Shown: positions 15,151 through 23,855 of the stretch, in pieces
Numbering within the stretch: position 1 is the first letter of the stretch
Layout of the letters: the number at the start of each line of letters is the position of its first letter
The notes under the pieces: generated by a model
The model's database searches: none
What the model was told of the DNA's origin: nothing
Seen by the model: only the letters and a program-made list of their open reading frames with translations
DNA from: an uncultured Clostridia bacterium
GTDB lineage: Bacteria; Bacillota; Clostridia; Oscillospirales; Oscillospiraceae
Assembly (NCBI GenBank): GCA_946547105.1
Contig: CAMNOV010000004.1
Location: forward strand, 1-57,641
Direction of reading: 5' to 3'
DNA length: 57,641 nucleotides
Program-made: the position numbers and the translations under genes

Positions 15151-16281
15151 TTAGATGCGTTTGTCGAGGATTTCTGAATACTGCGATCTGAACTGCGCAA
15201 AGCTTCCCTCGTCCAGACTGTCCCGGATCCGGCTCATCAGATCGTTATAGAAGAACAGGTTGTGCATGACCGCCATGCGCATGGCCAGCATTTCTTCCGC
15301 CTTGAAAAGATGACGGATATACGCACGGGAGTATCGGCAGCAGACCGGACAATGACAGCCCGTGTCGATCGGCTGGCTGTCGCGGGCGTATTTTTCGTTT
15401 TTGATGTTGATGATCCCGCCCCAGGTGAACAGATGTCCGTGCCGGCCGTTTCTGGCGGGCATGACGCAGTCAAAGAAATCCACGCCGCGCGCCACGCTCT
15501 CGATGATATTGCCCGGCGTACCGACACCCATCAGATAGCGTGGCTTGTCCTTCGGCATGTACTCCTCGACCGCCTCGATCGTGTCATACATTTCCTGGTG
15601 CGTTTCGCCGACAGCCAGACCGCCGATGGCATAGCCCGGCAGATCGAGCGCCGAGATCTGCTTCATGTGGGAAATGCGGATATCATGGAAGATCGTGCCC
15701 TGGTTGATGCCGAAGAGCATCTGGCCGGGATTGACCGCATCTTCCCTGCTGTTATAGTCCTGCAGGGCTTTTTTGCAGCGTTCCAGCCAGCGTGCCGTCC
15801 TGTCACAGGACTTTTGAACGTAATCCTTCGGGGATGGGATCTTAATGCACTCATCAAATGCCATCGCGATATCGGAGCCGAGATTGGACTGGATACGCAT
15901 GCTCTCTTCCGGACCCATGAAGATATGGCGGCCGTCAACATGAGAGTTGAACTTTACACCGTCCTCGGTGATTTTTCTGAGTTGAGCGAGCGAAAAGATC
16001 TGAAATCCGCCGCTGTCAGTCAGGATCGGTCCGTTCCAGGTCATAAAGCGGTGCAGGCCGCCCATCTCCTTGACCAGATCGTCACCGGGCCGTACGTGCA
16101 GGTGATAGGTATTGGAAAGTTCGACCTGGCAGCCGATCTCCTTCAGATCGCGGGCAGAAAGCGCACCTTTGATCGCGCCCTGCGTGCCGACGTTCATAAA
16201 AACAGGCGTCTGGACGGTACCGTGCGGCGTTTCAAAGCTGCCGCGGCGGGCATGTCCTTCCTGCTTCAGCAAGTGATACAT
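15151..16281 (-). CDS. tgt: Queuine tRNA-ribosyltransferase
   Basis: The 376-aa TIM-barrel enzyme exchanges guanine for preQ1 at position 34 of GUN-anticodon tRNAs. Visible catalytic residues are Asp89 (TDSGGFQ) and nucleophile Asp271 (FDCVMPARNGRHG). The zinc site is Cys309/311/314 plus a His about 26 residues later (VMHN). It follows queA by 10 nt, and the two make consecutive steps of queuosine synthesis. Confidence 0.97.
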   Translation of the reverse strand: MYHLLKQEGHARRGSFETPHGTVQTPVFMNVGTQGAIKGALSARDLKEIGCQVELSNTYHLHVRPGDDLVKEMGGLHRFMTWNGPILTDSGGFQIFSLAQLRKITEDGVKFNSHVDGRHIFMGPEESMRIQSNLGSDIAMAFDECIKIPSPKDYVQKSCDRTARWLERCKKALQDYNSREDAVNPGQMLFGINQGTIFHDIRISHMKQISALDLPGYAIGGLAVGETHQEMYDTIEAVEEYMPKDKPRYLMGVGTPGNIIESVARGVDFFDCVMPARNGRHGHLFTWGGIINIKNEKYARDSQPIDTGCHCPVCCRYSRAYIRHLFKAEEMLAMRMAVMHNLFFYNDLMSRIRDSLDEGSFAQFRSQYSEILDKRI

Positions 16282-16291
16282 CTCTGTCCCC

Positions 16292-17314
16292 CTATTCGAT
16301 CAGCATGGCATCGCCAAAGGAGAAAAAGCGATATTTCTCCTCCACCGCGGTGCGGTAAGCATGGAGTACGTTTTCTCTGCCGGCCAGTGCGGAGACGAGC
16401 ATGATGAGCGTGCTTTCCGGCAGATGGAAGTTGGTAATGAGCGCATCGATGCATTTAAAGCGATAGCCGGGATAGATGAAGATATTGGTCCAGCCGCTGG
16501 CCGCTTTTATGCTGCCATCCTCAGCGGCGAAGCTTTCCAGCGTACGGCAGGATGTCGTTCCGACGGCGATCACAAGCCCTCCGCGCGCCTTGGTCTCGTT
16601 GATGAGCCGGGCTGTTTCCTCGGGGATCATACAGAATTCCGAGTGCATGTCATGATCCTCGATCTCTTCCTCTTTCACCGGACGGAAGGTACCGAGACCG
16701 ACGTGCAGCGTGACGAAGCCCGTTCGGACGCCTTTTGCCCGGATCGCGTCCAGCAGCTCCTCTGTGAAATGCAGGCCGGCCGTCGGAGCCGCGGCGCTGC
16801 CGATCTCGCGGGAATAGACTGTCTGATAGCGTTCGGCATCCTGCAGTTCCTCTTTGATGTAAGGCGGCAGCGGCATCTTTCCGAGGCGCTCCAACACCTC
16901 CAGAAAGATCCCTTCAAAATGAAATCTCACGATGCGGTTTCCGCCCTCGACCACAGCTTCAACCTCGGCCGTCAGTTCTCCGTCGCCGAACTGCAGCTGC
17001 GTCCCAGGCTTTGTCTTTCTGCCAGGGCGGCTCAGGCATTCCCAGCGCCCGTCGCCCAAATCACGCAGCAGGACGAGCTCAACGCTGCCGCCGCTCAAGC
17101 GCGAGCCGAGAAGACGCGCGGGCAGCACGCGGGAATCGTTCATGATCAGGCAGTCCCCTTCCCGAAGAAGCTCGGGAAGCTCGTAAAAGCGGCGATGCGA
17201 AATGGCGCCGCTTTTTTTATCCAGCAGCATGAGACGCGATTGATCGCGCTGCTGCAGCGGCGTTTGAGCGATCAGCTCTTCCGGTAAATCAAAGTAAAAA
17301 TCCGATTTTTTCAT
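16292..17314 (-). CDS. queA: S-adenosylmethionine:tRNA ribosyltransferase-isomerase
   Basis: The 340-aa QueA transfers the ribosyl group of SAM to preQ1-tRNA, forming epoxyqueuosine. Family stretches are [10 protein letters not shown] at the start, [19 protein letters not shown] near 57, [13 protein letters not shown] near 170, and VSALAGRE near 310. The ATG at 17314 overlaps the SpoIID-protein stop in an ATGA arrangement, so the two are translationally coupled. GGAG lies 10 nt upstream. Confidence 0.96.
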   Translation of the reverse strand: MKKSDFYFDLPEELIAQTPLQQRDQSRLMLLDKKSGAISHRRFYELPELLREGDCLIMNDSRVLPARLLGSRLSGGSVELVLLRDLGDGRWECLSRPGRKTKPGTQLQFGDGELTAEVEAVVEGGNRIVRFHFEGIFLEVLERLGKMPLPPYIKEELQDAERYQTVYSREIGSAAAPTAGLHFTEELLDAIRAKGVRTGFVTLHVGLGTFRPVKEEEIEDHDMHSEFCMIPEETARLINETKARGGLVIAVGTTSCRTLESFAAEDGSIKAASGWTNIFIYPGYRFKCIDALITNFHLPESTLIMLVSALAGRENVLHAYRTAVEEKYRFFSFGDAMLIE

Positions 17315-18795
17315 CCAATATAAGCTCCGGTAAAATAAAATCCGATGATCTCGTCCGCGGTCATGCCGTAGACAGAAGCCATGGCATTGGCTCCCCACTG
17401 GCTCAGGCCGCAGTTATGCCCCCAGCCAATTCCGACGAAACGAAAGCCGTCGTCCTCGGGCCGCACAGTAAAGCAAGCGCTGTCCAAATACAAGGGCGAA
17501 TAACTGTCGCGCGTTTTCAGATCCAGGCAGATCCCCGCAGCATCATAATAGCGCATGCCGATCACATTGCCAAGTTCAGAATACTCTGGCTCGATCTTCG
17601 TCACGCTGCCGATTTCATAGCCCTTCTGTTGCAGGCGCCAGGCGATTTCTTCACCGCTGCGCCAGCGTTCCCAGCGCATCACGGCAAAATCGACCGCCTG
17701 CTCAAAGGGATCGGTTTTCCCGGCAAGATACGGCTGCTCAGAACCAAAGATATATGCGCCGTCTTCCGTCATCCCGCCGTCTGATGCGAAATAATACACC
17801 TCGCACAGCGCTCCCCGATAACGGACGAACTGACCGGCCGTCGCATCTACGGCTGCATCGGTTACCGCATCTGCGCCGTATATGCCGCGGTAAACCTGAC
17901 TTTCGGTATCGTCCGTTAAATCGAAGCCGAAGTCTTCTTCATACTCGCCGAGATGATACGCGGCGTAGCTGCGGGCGCAGACGGCCTGAGCCTTGAGCGC
18001 TTCAACCGGCCAGGAGGAGCTCATTTCATAGGGGATCACGCCCTTGACATAATCCTCTAAGCCAACTGCGTTGATGACTGTCAGGCGGTCACCTTCCCAG
18101 CGGCGCAGGAGAAATGCGCCGTAATACTGCTCGCCCTGGTAATTCGTACGTGCTTTTCCGTTTGAAAGCGCTTCGAATGCGATTTGGTCCGCGTCCGTGA
18201 CCATGGTGAGGCAGTTTCCGCTTCCGTCATAGACGACGATGCAGCTTTCATGCCAGGGCTTGCCGGAAAGGGCATACCAGCGGATGGTATAGTCCACTTC
18301 TTCCATGTTCTGAAATGGTCCGATCAAAACGCGGTAATCCCCTTCCATACTGACGACCCGGCCGGCATAGCGTTCAGCGAAAGAAACGGCCTCTTCCCGG
18401 GAGGCAAAAACCTCGTCGATCAGAAGGTACCAGCTTCGTTCGTTGCGAATGATAAGCTCGGAGGCCTCGGTTTCGAAACTCGATTGAAAAACGCGGTTTT
18501 CATTAAACGAGCCGAGTCGGAATCCAAGCCCCTCCGCATTTACAAACCATGCTTCATCCACGGCGCTCCGATCATAAGAAAGGCCGACAAACAGCGTCTC
18601 TGCCTCTACCGGGACAGATTCGTATTCGTTTTTGTCTCCAAAATACGCTTTTTCCAGGACGCAGGACGCCGCGGGGATCGTCCCCTTGATCGGCTCGTCT
18701 TCAGGCGGCGCCGCCTCTGCCGACACAGACGTGAAAAGCAGCGGGAACAGCACGAGCAGCGCGGAAAATGCAGTCTTTAGAATATGTTCGCGCAA
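17311..18795 (-). CDS. SpoIID/LytB-domain protein with SPOR-like segment
   Basis: The 494-aa exported protein starts with a signal peptide (residues 1-27, AEA cleavage region). Residues 120-170 resemble a SPOR peptidoglycan-binding repeat ([16 protein letters not shown], then YRVLIGPF). The C-terminal half is a SpoIID domain: [26 protein letters not shown] near 255, ARSYAAYH, and the terminal [13 protein letters not shown]. SpoIID is a lytic transglycosylase acting on denuded glycan during engulfment. I start at TTG 18795, 6 nt after GGAGGAG; the in-frame ATG at 18810 overlaps that site. It has a sigma-A-type promoter and is coupled to queA, so it may be a vegetative paralogue rather than the engulfment protein. 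Confidence 0.85.
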   Translation of the reverse strand: MREHILKTAFSALLVLFPLLFTSVSAEAAPPEDEPIKGTIPAASCVLEKAYFGDKNEYESVPVEAETLFVGLSYDRSAVDEAWFVNAEGLGFRLGSFNENRVFQSSFETEASELIIRNERSWYLLIDEVFASREEAVSFAERYAGRVVSMEGDYRVLIGPFQNMEEVDYTIRWYALSGKPWHESCIVVYDGSGNCLTMVTDADQIAFEALSNGKARTNYQGEQYYGAFLLRRWEGDRLTVINAVGLEDYVKGVIPYEMSSSWPVEALKAQAVCARSYAAYHLGEYEEDFGFDLTDDTESQVYRGIYGADAVTDAAVDATAGQFVRYRGALCEVYYFASDGGMTEDGAYIFGSEQPYLAGKTDPFEQAVDFAVMRWERWRSGEEIAWRLQQKGYEIGSVTKIEPEYSELGNVIGMRYYDAAGICLDLKTRDSYSPLYLDSACFTVRPEDDGFRFVGIGWGHNCGLSQWGANAMASVYGMTADEIIGFYFTGAYIG

Positions 18796-18827
18796 GAGAA
18801 GCTCCTCCATCCGATAAAATCTCAGTT

Positions 18828-18856
18828 ATTATATCAAAGTCCGTCCGCCTTTTCAA
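18828..18856 (-). promoter_or_regulatory. Sigma-A-type promoter of the SpoIID-queA-tgt string
   Basis: TTGAAA (18856-18851), 17-nt spacer, perfect TATAAT (18833-18828). No sigma-E pattern is obvious nearby. Confidence 0.75.
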
Positions 18857-18926
18857 CTCTTGAGTACTATCGTCGCTTAACGCGGAATACATTGACTCTG
18901 AAGTTTGGATTAAGGAGGACTGCATA

Positions 18927-19814
18927 TTGAAAACGCCCATCTTTCAGGGCTCCTGTACCGCGATCGTCACTCCGTTTACGGAGACGGGCATCGACTATGA
19001 GCGGCTGCGGAAAAATCTGGAGCAGCAGTATGAAAGCGGAACGTCTGCAATCGTCGTCAACGGCACCACCGGAGAAAACCCAACGGTGACAGCCGATGAA
19101 TTTGAAGAACTCATCCGATTTGCGGTTCGTAACTGCCGCAACAAGATGAAGGTGATCGTGGGGATCGGCGGCAACAATACGCTCCATGCCCTGCGCAAAG
19201 CGGAAACAGCAAAAGCGATCGGCGCGGACGGGATCCTGATGGTAACGCCATATTATAATAAAACAACGCAAAAGGGGCTGATCGAACACTTCACTTATGT
19301 GGCCGACCGGGTCGACATCCCTATGATCCTGTATAACGTTCCCAGCCGCACCGGGATCGGCATCCATGCCGAAACCTATCGCGCCTTATCCGAGCATCCG
19401 AATATCAACGGCGTCAAAGAGGCTTCCGGCAATTTCAGCCTGATAACCGAGACCATGAGTCTCTGCGGGGACAATCTGAATGTGTGGAGCGGGAACGACG
19501 ACAACACGGTTGCCATGATGGCCCTTGGTGCGCAGGGCGTGATCTCCGTTGCAAGCAATATCGTGCCGGAGGTCGTAGCCAAGCTGTGCACTTTGTGTAT
19601 GGCCGGAGACTATCCCGCGGCCTCAGCACTTTTTATGAAATACGCCGCACTCTTTTCCGCACTGTTTATCGAAACGAATCCGATCCCCATCAAGGCCGCG
19701 ATGAAGCTTCTGGGCACAGACAGCGGTATTTTGCGTCTGCCGTTGACCGATATCGGTGAAGAGCATCTTCAGTTTCTTCGAGCAACAATGCGCAACGTCG
19801 GCCTCAACGTATAA
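18927..19814 (+). CDS. dapA: 4-hydroxy-tetrahydrodipicolinate synthase
   Basis: The 295-aa TIM-barrel aldolase condenses pyruvate with aspartate semialdehyde, the entry step to lysine, diaminopimelate and spore dipicolinate. Schiff-base Lys164 (GVKEASGN), Tyr136 (LYNVPSRTG) and Thr47/48 (NGTTGE) are present. It starts with TTG 18927, 7 nt after AAGGAGGA (18912-18919); no ATG fits. It diverges from the SpoIID-domain gene. I see no lysine riboswitch in the 130-nt gap. asd, the preceding step of the pathway, is at 24.6 kb. Confidence 0.96.
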   Translation: MKTPIFQGSCTAIVTPFTETGIDYERLRKNLEQQYESGTSAIVVNGTTGENPTVTADEFEELIRFAVRNCRNKMKVIVGIGGNNTLHALRKAETAKAIGADGILMVTPYYNKTTQKGLIEHFTYVADRVDIPMILYNVPSRTGIGIHAETYRALSEHPNINGVKEASGNFSLITETMSLCGDNLNVWSGNDDNTVAMMALGAQGVISVASNIVPEVVAKLCTLCMAGDYPAASALFMKYAALFSALFIETNPIPIKAAMKLLGTDSGILRLPLTDIGEEHLQFLRATMRNVGLNV

Positions 19815-19816
19815 AA

Positions 19817-19840
19817 GAGCTGCCGTGCTCACGGCAGCTC
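19817..19840. terminator. Terminator between dapA and the Sfp-type gene
   Basis: GAGCTGCCGTG (19817-19827) pairs with CACGGCAGCTC (19830-19840). The minus strand continues TTTTA, so it mainly ends the Sfp-type gene. It begins 2 nt after the dapA stop. Confidence 0.65.
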
Positions 19841-20464
19841 AATATATTCGGGTTCGATTTCAGACGGAAGCTTATCAGCCGGCATACAGAGGCAAAAGAA
19901 CAGATCATCCGTTTGAAATTCGCAAAAACCGTAGGCCGTGTCCTGATACGACAGATGACACTGCTCTGCGGAAACATCATACGAATCCAGCGGCAGGCGC
20001 AGCCCCGTCCCGATCGCCTTGAGAAAGCTTTCCTTCCGGCACCAGAGGCGCGTAAATGCCGCGTCACGATCTTTGGCGTTGAAGATGAATTCCTGCTCCC
20101 TCGCAGCAAAGAATCGTCTGATGAGGCGTTCGTTATATTTGCTGAGGACCTGGATATCCAGCCCGATCACTGCGTCCGAAAGCGCACAGGCGGCGTAACG
20201 TCCGGAGTGAGACAGGCTGAATTCATATTCGCGCCCGACCAGATACGGTTTCCCAAACGCGTCGGTCTCGATGTTCACCGGGAGTGTGAAAGATTCTTCT
20301 TCCCGGCGAAGGGCTTCGTTGAGCAAAAGCTCGGCGCACAGCGAACAGCGCCTGGCCACAGGCGGCCTGATCAGCGCCAGTTTCTTTTTTCTGTATTCGG
20401 ACAGAGGCGGCAGATCCGTGGGGAATTGAATCTGCTCAACATTCGTCCAGAGAAGTTTCAGCAT
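19829..20464 (-). CDS. 4'-phosphopantetheinyl transferase, Sfp type
   Basis: A protein of about 211 aa with the Sfp-family signatures GLDIQ (101-105) and WCRKESFLKA (141-150), which hold the Mg ligands Asp103 and Glu145 and the catalytic Lys. These enzymes move phosphopantetheine from CoA to a carrier-protein serine. No carrier protein or synthase is nearby, so the partner is not known; a role as general AcpS is possible. The start is uncertain: ATG 20464 has only GGTGAT nearby, and in-frame ATGs at 20482 and 20485 are alternatives. Confidence 0.85.
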   Translation of the reverse strand: MLKLLWTNVEQIQFPTDLPPLSEYRKKKLALIRPPVARRCSLCAELLLNEALRREEESFTLPVNIETDAFGKPYLVGREYEFSLSHSGRYAACALSDAVIGLDIQVLSKYNERLIRRFFAAREQEFIFNAKDRDAAFTRLWCRKESFLKAIGTGLRLPLDSYDVSAEQCHLSYQDTAYGFCEFQTDDLFFCLCMPADKLPSEIEPEYIELP

Positions 20465-20510
20465 CCGTATCACCACAGTCATCATACCCCACGAAAAAAC
20501 CGAATGCAAC

Positions 20511-20544
20511 AAAAAAACACGCCGGAAAATTCCGGCGTGTTTTT
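20511..20544 (-). terminator. Terminator of the small lipoprotein gene
   Basis: An 11-bp GC-rich stem (ACACGCCGGA arms) with AAAT/ATTT loop and T-run on the minus strand, just after the lipoprotein stop codon. Confidence 0.85.
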
Positions 20545-20546
20545 GC

Positions 20547-20861
20547 TTACGGCTTATGGGTGACATTGGGGCTGGGCATCGGGAGTTCTCCGTCAAGGAT
20601 CCCGTTGCTGCCGTTATTGTCGTCAACGATGCCGTCCTCCGTGTCGGGAAGCATGTCCGATCCCCGGTCATGCATTCCGGAATCGTTTGCGGCGTTGTTT
20701 CCCGCGCCGTCGTACGTTCCGCCGGGTCTGTTTGTGCCCGCAGTGCCGTTATTGTCCGCGCCCTTGTCACTCGTACCGTCATTGGCTCTGTAACCCCCGC
20801 AGGCGCAGAGAGCCAGGCAGATTGCAAGCGCCAGGATCATAGCAAGGATTCTTCTTTTCAT
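20547..20861 (-). CDS. Small Asn/Gly-rich lipoprotein
   Basis: A 104-aa protein with a lipoprotein signal peptide (basic MKRR start, hydrophobic core, LCAC lipobox with Cys at about residue 20). A low-complexity mature part follows, rich in Gly, Asn and Asp and predicted to be disordered. No domain is recognisable and the function is unknown; it may be a cell-surface spacer. AAAGGAGGAG about 10 nt upstream supports ATG 20861, while an in-frame ATG at 20885 lies before that site. It is monocistronic with a strong terminator. Confidence 0.75.
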   Translation of the reverse strand: MKRRILAMILALAICLALCACGGYRANDGTSDKGADNNGTAGTNRPGGTYDGAGNNAANDSGMHDRGSDMLPDTEDGIVDDNNGSNGILDGELPMPSPNVTHKP

Positions 20862-20939
20862 ATGCCGTTGCTCCTCCTTTGTCATAGACGGGAATAGTAT
20901 CTGCCGATTTTCCCGAAATATGATTTGAAATATCTTTCA

Positions 20940-20968
20940 TTGCCAAGCATTTCCCGATATGCTATACT
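20940..20968 (+). promoter_or_regulatory. Sigma-A-type promoter of the rlmD-like gene
   Basis: TTGCCA (20940-20945), 17-nt spacer, TATACT (20963-20968). The expected start point, 20974-20976, coincides with the ATG at 20975. Confidence 0.65.
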
Positions 20969-20974
20969 TTTTTT

Positions 20975-22330
20975 ATGATGGAACTGAAGAAAAACCAACA
21001 ATTTCAAGTACATATCGAGTCATATTCCTCCGAAGGCTTCGGCGTATGCCGGATTGAGGGACGCGCGGTCTTTGTCCCGAAAACCATTGTCGGCGAATAT
21101 TGGGAGATTCGCCTTGTCAAGGTCACGAAAACCGCCGTCTATGCCCGGGGTGAAAAACTGCTGACCGCTTCCCCCGAACGGCGCGACAGTCAATGCCCGT
21201 ATTTTTCTCAGTGCGGCGGCTGCGATCTGTGGCATATGAGCTATGAGGAAGAGCTACGCTTTAAGCTGGGCCGCGTCAATGATGCGCTCGCTCATATCGG
21301 CCGTCAGACGCTTCACGCGGAAGAGATCCTCGGCAGCGATTCCGTGACCCGCTACCGCAACAAAGGCATTTTCGCCGTAGCCGAGCATGACGGCCGCCCC
21401 TGCACAGGCTTTTATAAAGAGCGCAGCCACGAGCTGATCCCGGTGAAAACTTGTCTGATCCAAAACGAGAACAGCGAACGCGCTGCTGCCGCCGTCCTCT
21501 CCTTTATGGAACAGCACGCCATCCCTGCCTATGATGAAGCGTCCGGGGCCGGCTGCATTCGGCACGTATTTTGCCGAAAAGCCTGGCAGACGAATGACAC
21601 CGTTGTCTGCATCGTGACAGCGCGTGGACTGGGTACAAAAACGGCGGCGCTCGTTGATTCGCTGCGCGAGGCATTGCCGGAGCTCAGCGGGATCGTCCTC
21701 AACGTGAACAAAAGCCGGGGAAATACTGTTCTGACCGGAGATTTTTATACGCTTTGGGGTCGTGGCGATATCAACGACGTTTTATGCGGCTCCCGCTTTA
21801 CAATTTCTCCGCAGGCTTTCTTTCAGATCAATCCCCCGCAGGCGGAAAAGCTGTATCAGCGCGCCCTTGACTACGCCGATCCGAATCAAGGCTCTCTGGT
21901 CTTTGACCTGTATTGCGGCGCGGGTACGATCAGCCTGTGTCTGGCTCAGAAAGCCGGACGGGTCATCGGCGCCGAGATCGTACCGGAAGCGGTGGAAAAC
22001 GCCAAAGCAAATGCTTTGGCTAACGGAATCGACAACACGGAATTCATCTGTGCGGACGCAGGCCAAGCCGCCGTCAGGCTGCGCGAACGCGGTCTGAAGC
22101 CGGATATCGTCGTCGTCGATCCTCCGCGCAAGGGGATGAGCGAGGATGCGATCGCGGCTGTCGCTTCGATGGAACCGGAGCGTTTGGTCTATGTCTCCTG
22201 TAATCCTTCGACGCTGGCCCGGGATATCCTGCGCTTGAACGGGCACGGCTATCAGCTTCACGACGCGACCGCCGTCGACATGTTCCCTCGGACCTGTCAT
22301 GTGGAATCCGTCGTACTGATGACGAAATAA
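20975..22330 (+). CDS. rlmD: 23S rRNA (uracil-5-)-methyltransferase, RlmD/RumA family
   Basis: The 451-aa protein has a TRAM RNA-binding domain (1-60) and an iron-sulfur Cys cluster (CPYFSQCGGCDLW near 75, final Cys near 160). Its SAM-dependent methyltransferase domain has VFDLYCGAGTISL, DPPRKG near 385, and the nucleophile loop VYVSCNPSTLARD near 410. It should make m5U in 23S rRNA; the exact uridine cannot be told from sequence, and the RlmCD type is possible. No Shine-Dalgarno precedes ATG 20975 or the adjacent ATG 20978. The promoter places the transcript start on the codon, so translation may be leaderless. Confidence 0.9.
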   Translation: MMELKKNQQFQVHIESYSSEGFGVCRIEGRAVFVPKTIVGEYWEIRLVKVTKTAVYARGEKLLTASPERRDSQCPYFSQCGGCDLWHMSYEEELRFKLGRVNDALAHIGRQTLHAEEILGSDSVTRYRNKGIFAVAEHDGRPCTGFYKERSHELIPVKTCLIQNENSERAAAAVLSFMEQHAIPAYDEASGAGCIRHVFCRKAWQTNDTVVCIVTARGLGTKTAALVDSLREALPELSGIVLNVNKSRGNTVLTGDFYTLWGRGDINDVLCGSRFTISPQAFFQINPPQAEKLYQRALDYADPNQGSLVFDLYCGAGTISLCLAQKAGRVIGAEIVPEAVENAKANALANGIDNTEFICADAGQAAVRLRERGLKPDIVVVDPPRKGMSEDAIAAVASMEPERLVYVSCNPSTLARDILRLNGHGYQLHDATAVDMFPRTCHVESVVLMTK

Positions 22331-22426
22331 AAACTGGTTATATAAGTATTTCCTTACACCGAATGATGTTTTCATGAAAATCGTGCGGCGGCTCGCGGCT
22401 GCTGGCGGAGGGATCAATGGTGGCTC

Positions 22427-22942
22427 ATGGATGATTTGCTGACTATAAACGAACAACAATATCAGCCTGTCCGCTTTCTTGGCAAAGGAAAGGGCGGATA
22501 TTCCTATCTGGTTACTGACGGATCGAAATTCTATGTTCTCAAACAGATCCATCATGAACCCTGCGATTACTATAACTTTGGGAATAAACTGGAAGCGGAG
22601 CTGCGGGATTACGAAAAGCTTCGCAAAATTGGGATACTTATGCCGCAACTGCTTGATGTCGATACTGAGCAGGAATGAATTTTAAAGGAATATATCGACG
22701 GTCAGACTGTTGCCGACTGGATCAAAGACGGGCGATTGGAACAGTCGTGGCTGGATCAGTTGCATGCCATGTGCAGCCTGTTGTACCAGGCGGGGCTGAA
22801 CATCGATTACTATCCCAACAATTTCGTGCCTCAGGGCGACAGGCTGTATTATATCGACTATGAGTGCAACTACTATATGGAGCAATGGGACTTCGAGCAT
22901 TGGGGCCGGCAATATTGGGCAGTAAAAGAAATTATTGAATGA
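22427..22942 (+). pseudogene. Kinase-like gene interrupted by an in-frame TGA
   Basis: A single frame from ATG 22427 to the stop at 22942 encodes a kinase-like fold: a Gly-rich loop (GKGKGGYSYLV near residue 20), VLKQIHH with the likely ATP-binding Lys, a catalytic-loop-like DYYPNNFV, and a metal-site-like YIDYECN. The frame is broken by TGA at 22676-22678, codon 84. Either side reads smoothly (DVDTEQE-stop-ILKEYIDG), so one C-to-T change from CGA would explain it. TGA serves as an ordinary stop elsewhere in the window. The family resembles small protein-kinase/phosphotransferase-like proteins; the substrate is unknown. The start has a distant Shine-Dalgarno (GGAGGG, 14 nt). A sequencing error or strain polymorphism is possible. 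Confidence 0.7.
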
Positions 22943-23002
22943 ATATCAGATATCATTTTAGCCAAAAGGCTTTGTGATAAATATTTTTAGGAGATGTGCT
23001 GT

Positions 23003-23072
23003 TTGAACAAACGCAGGACACCGGAGATTGTCGGCTGACCGGGAGGTTTGTCGACGATCAAACAAACCTCCC
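23003..23072 (+). promoter_or_regulatory. Possible leader peptide and hairpin before the GNAT gene
   Basis: AGGAG (22989-22993) precedes a TTG-started 11-codon frame (23003-23038). Three nt after its stop, an 11-bp hairpin forms (23041-23051 with 23062-23072). The CCTCC in the 3' arm could instead pair with the GGAGG of the acetyltransferase gene at 23104-23108. The layout resembles a translational attenuator, but this is speculative. Confidence 0.35.
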
Positions 23073-23115
23073 GCTAAAAGGCAATTGCAGTCAACAATAT
23101 TCAGGAGGAAAAACA

Positions 23116-23742
23116 ATGAACAAAAATGACTATATCATTCGTCTGGAAAAGCCCGGCGACTACAGAGCTGTTGAATATCTGATCCGGGAGTCGTTCTGGA
23201 ACGTCTACCGCCCCGGCTGCAGCGAGCACTACGTGATCCACGTTCTGCGCGGCGATCCCGCCTTTATCCCGGAACTGGATTTTGTGATGGAGAAGGACGG
23301 CAGATTGATCGGGCAAAACATGTTTATGAACACGGTAATCCAGACGGACGGCAGTTTGGAACTGGCGGTACTGACCATGGGTCCGATCTGCATCACACCG
23401 GATCTCAAGCGGAAAGGATACGGCAAACAGCTGCTCGACTACTCCCTGGAAAAAGCTGCGCAGCTCGGTTTCGGCGCTGTGCTGTTTGAGGGCAATATCG
23501 GCTTTTACGGCAAAAGCGGCTTTGACTATGCCAGGAATTTCGGCATTCGTTATCACGATCTGCCGGAAGGCGCGGACGATTCCTTCTTCCTATGCCGGGA
23601 ACTGATCCCCGGCTACCTGGACGGCGTCACCGGCGTCTACCAGACGCCTCAGGGCTATTATGTAGACGAGGCTGCGGTTGAGGAATTTGACAAAGCCTTC
23701 CCACCGAAAGAAAAGCTGCGGCTGCCGGGTCAGATCTTCTGA
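23116..23742 (+). CDS. GNAT-family N-acetyltransferase (YhbS-like)
   Basis: The 208-aa protein has a GNAT fold. Strand-rich ELAVLTMGPICITPDLKRKGYGKQLLDYSL (about 75-105) contains the acetyl-CoA loop RKGYGKQ, followed by AVLFEGNIGFYGKSGF. This is the COG3153/YhbS pattern, whose substrates are mostly unknown. AGGAGG at 23103-23108 sets ATG 23116. Upstream lie a possible leader peptide and hairpin; downstream is a clear terminator. It is a single-gene unit between the broken kinase-like gene and the deacetylase gene. Confidence 0.85.
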   Translation: MNKNDYIIRLEKPGDYRAVEYLIRESFWNVYRPGCSEHYVIHVLRGDPAFIPELDFVMEKDGRLIGQNMFMNTVIQTDGSLELAVLTMGPICITPDLKRKGYGKQLLDYSLEKAAQLGFGAVLFEGNIGFYGKSGFDYARNFGIRYHDLPEGADDSFFLCRELIPGYLDGVTGVYQTPQGYYVDEAAVEEFDKAFPPKEKLRLPGQIF

Positions 23743-23758
23743 ACGAATCGAAAACGGG

Positions 23759-23792
23759 TTCGGGCAAGGGCTTATCCCTTGCCCGAATTCTC
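23759..23792 (+). terminator. Terminator of the GNAT gene
   Basis: TTCGGGCAAGGG (23759-23770) pairs with CCCTTGCCCGAA (23776-23787) around CTTAT, followed by TTCTC. Confidence 0.75.
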
Positions 23793-23803
23793 ATCTTGCG
23801 CTG

Positions 23804-23833
23804 GCATGAATCCTCTTCCCTTCTTCATACTGT
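23804..23833 (+). promoter_or_regulatory. Possible sporulation (sigma-E/G) promoter of the pdaB-like gene
   Basis: GCATG (23804-23808), 17 nt, CATACTG (23826-23832). The -10 resembles both the sigma-G (CATAnTA) and sigma-E (CATACAnT) patterns. The start would be near 23840, just before the Shine-Dalgarno. Confidence 0.45.
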
Positions 23834-23855
23834 TAATCAGTAAGGAGGGATCTCT

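Noticed and set aside
18857-18926. Lysine riboswitch before dapA
   Set aside because: The gap to the divergent promoter is too short and no lysine aptamer motif is present.
22676-22678. Selenocysteine at the in-frame TGA of the kinase-like gene
   Set aside because: No convincing SECIS-like hairpin directly follows, the site is not a redox position of the fold, and CGA to TGA is a simple explanation.
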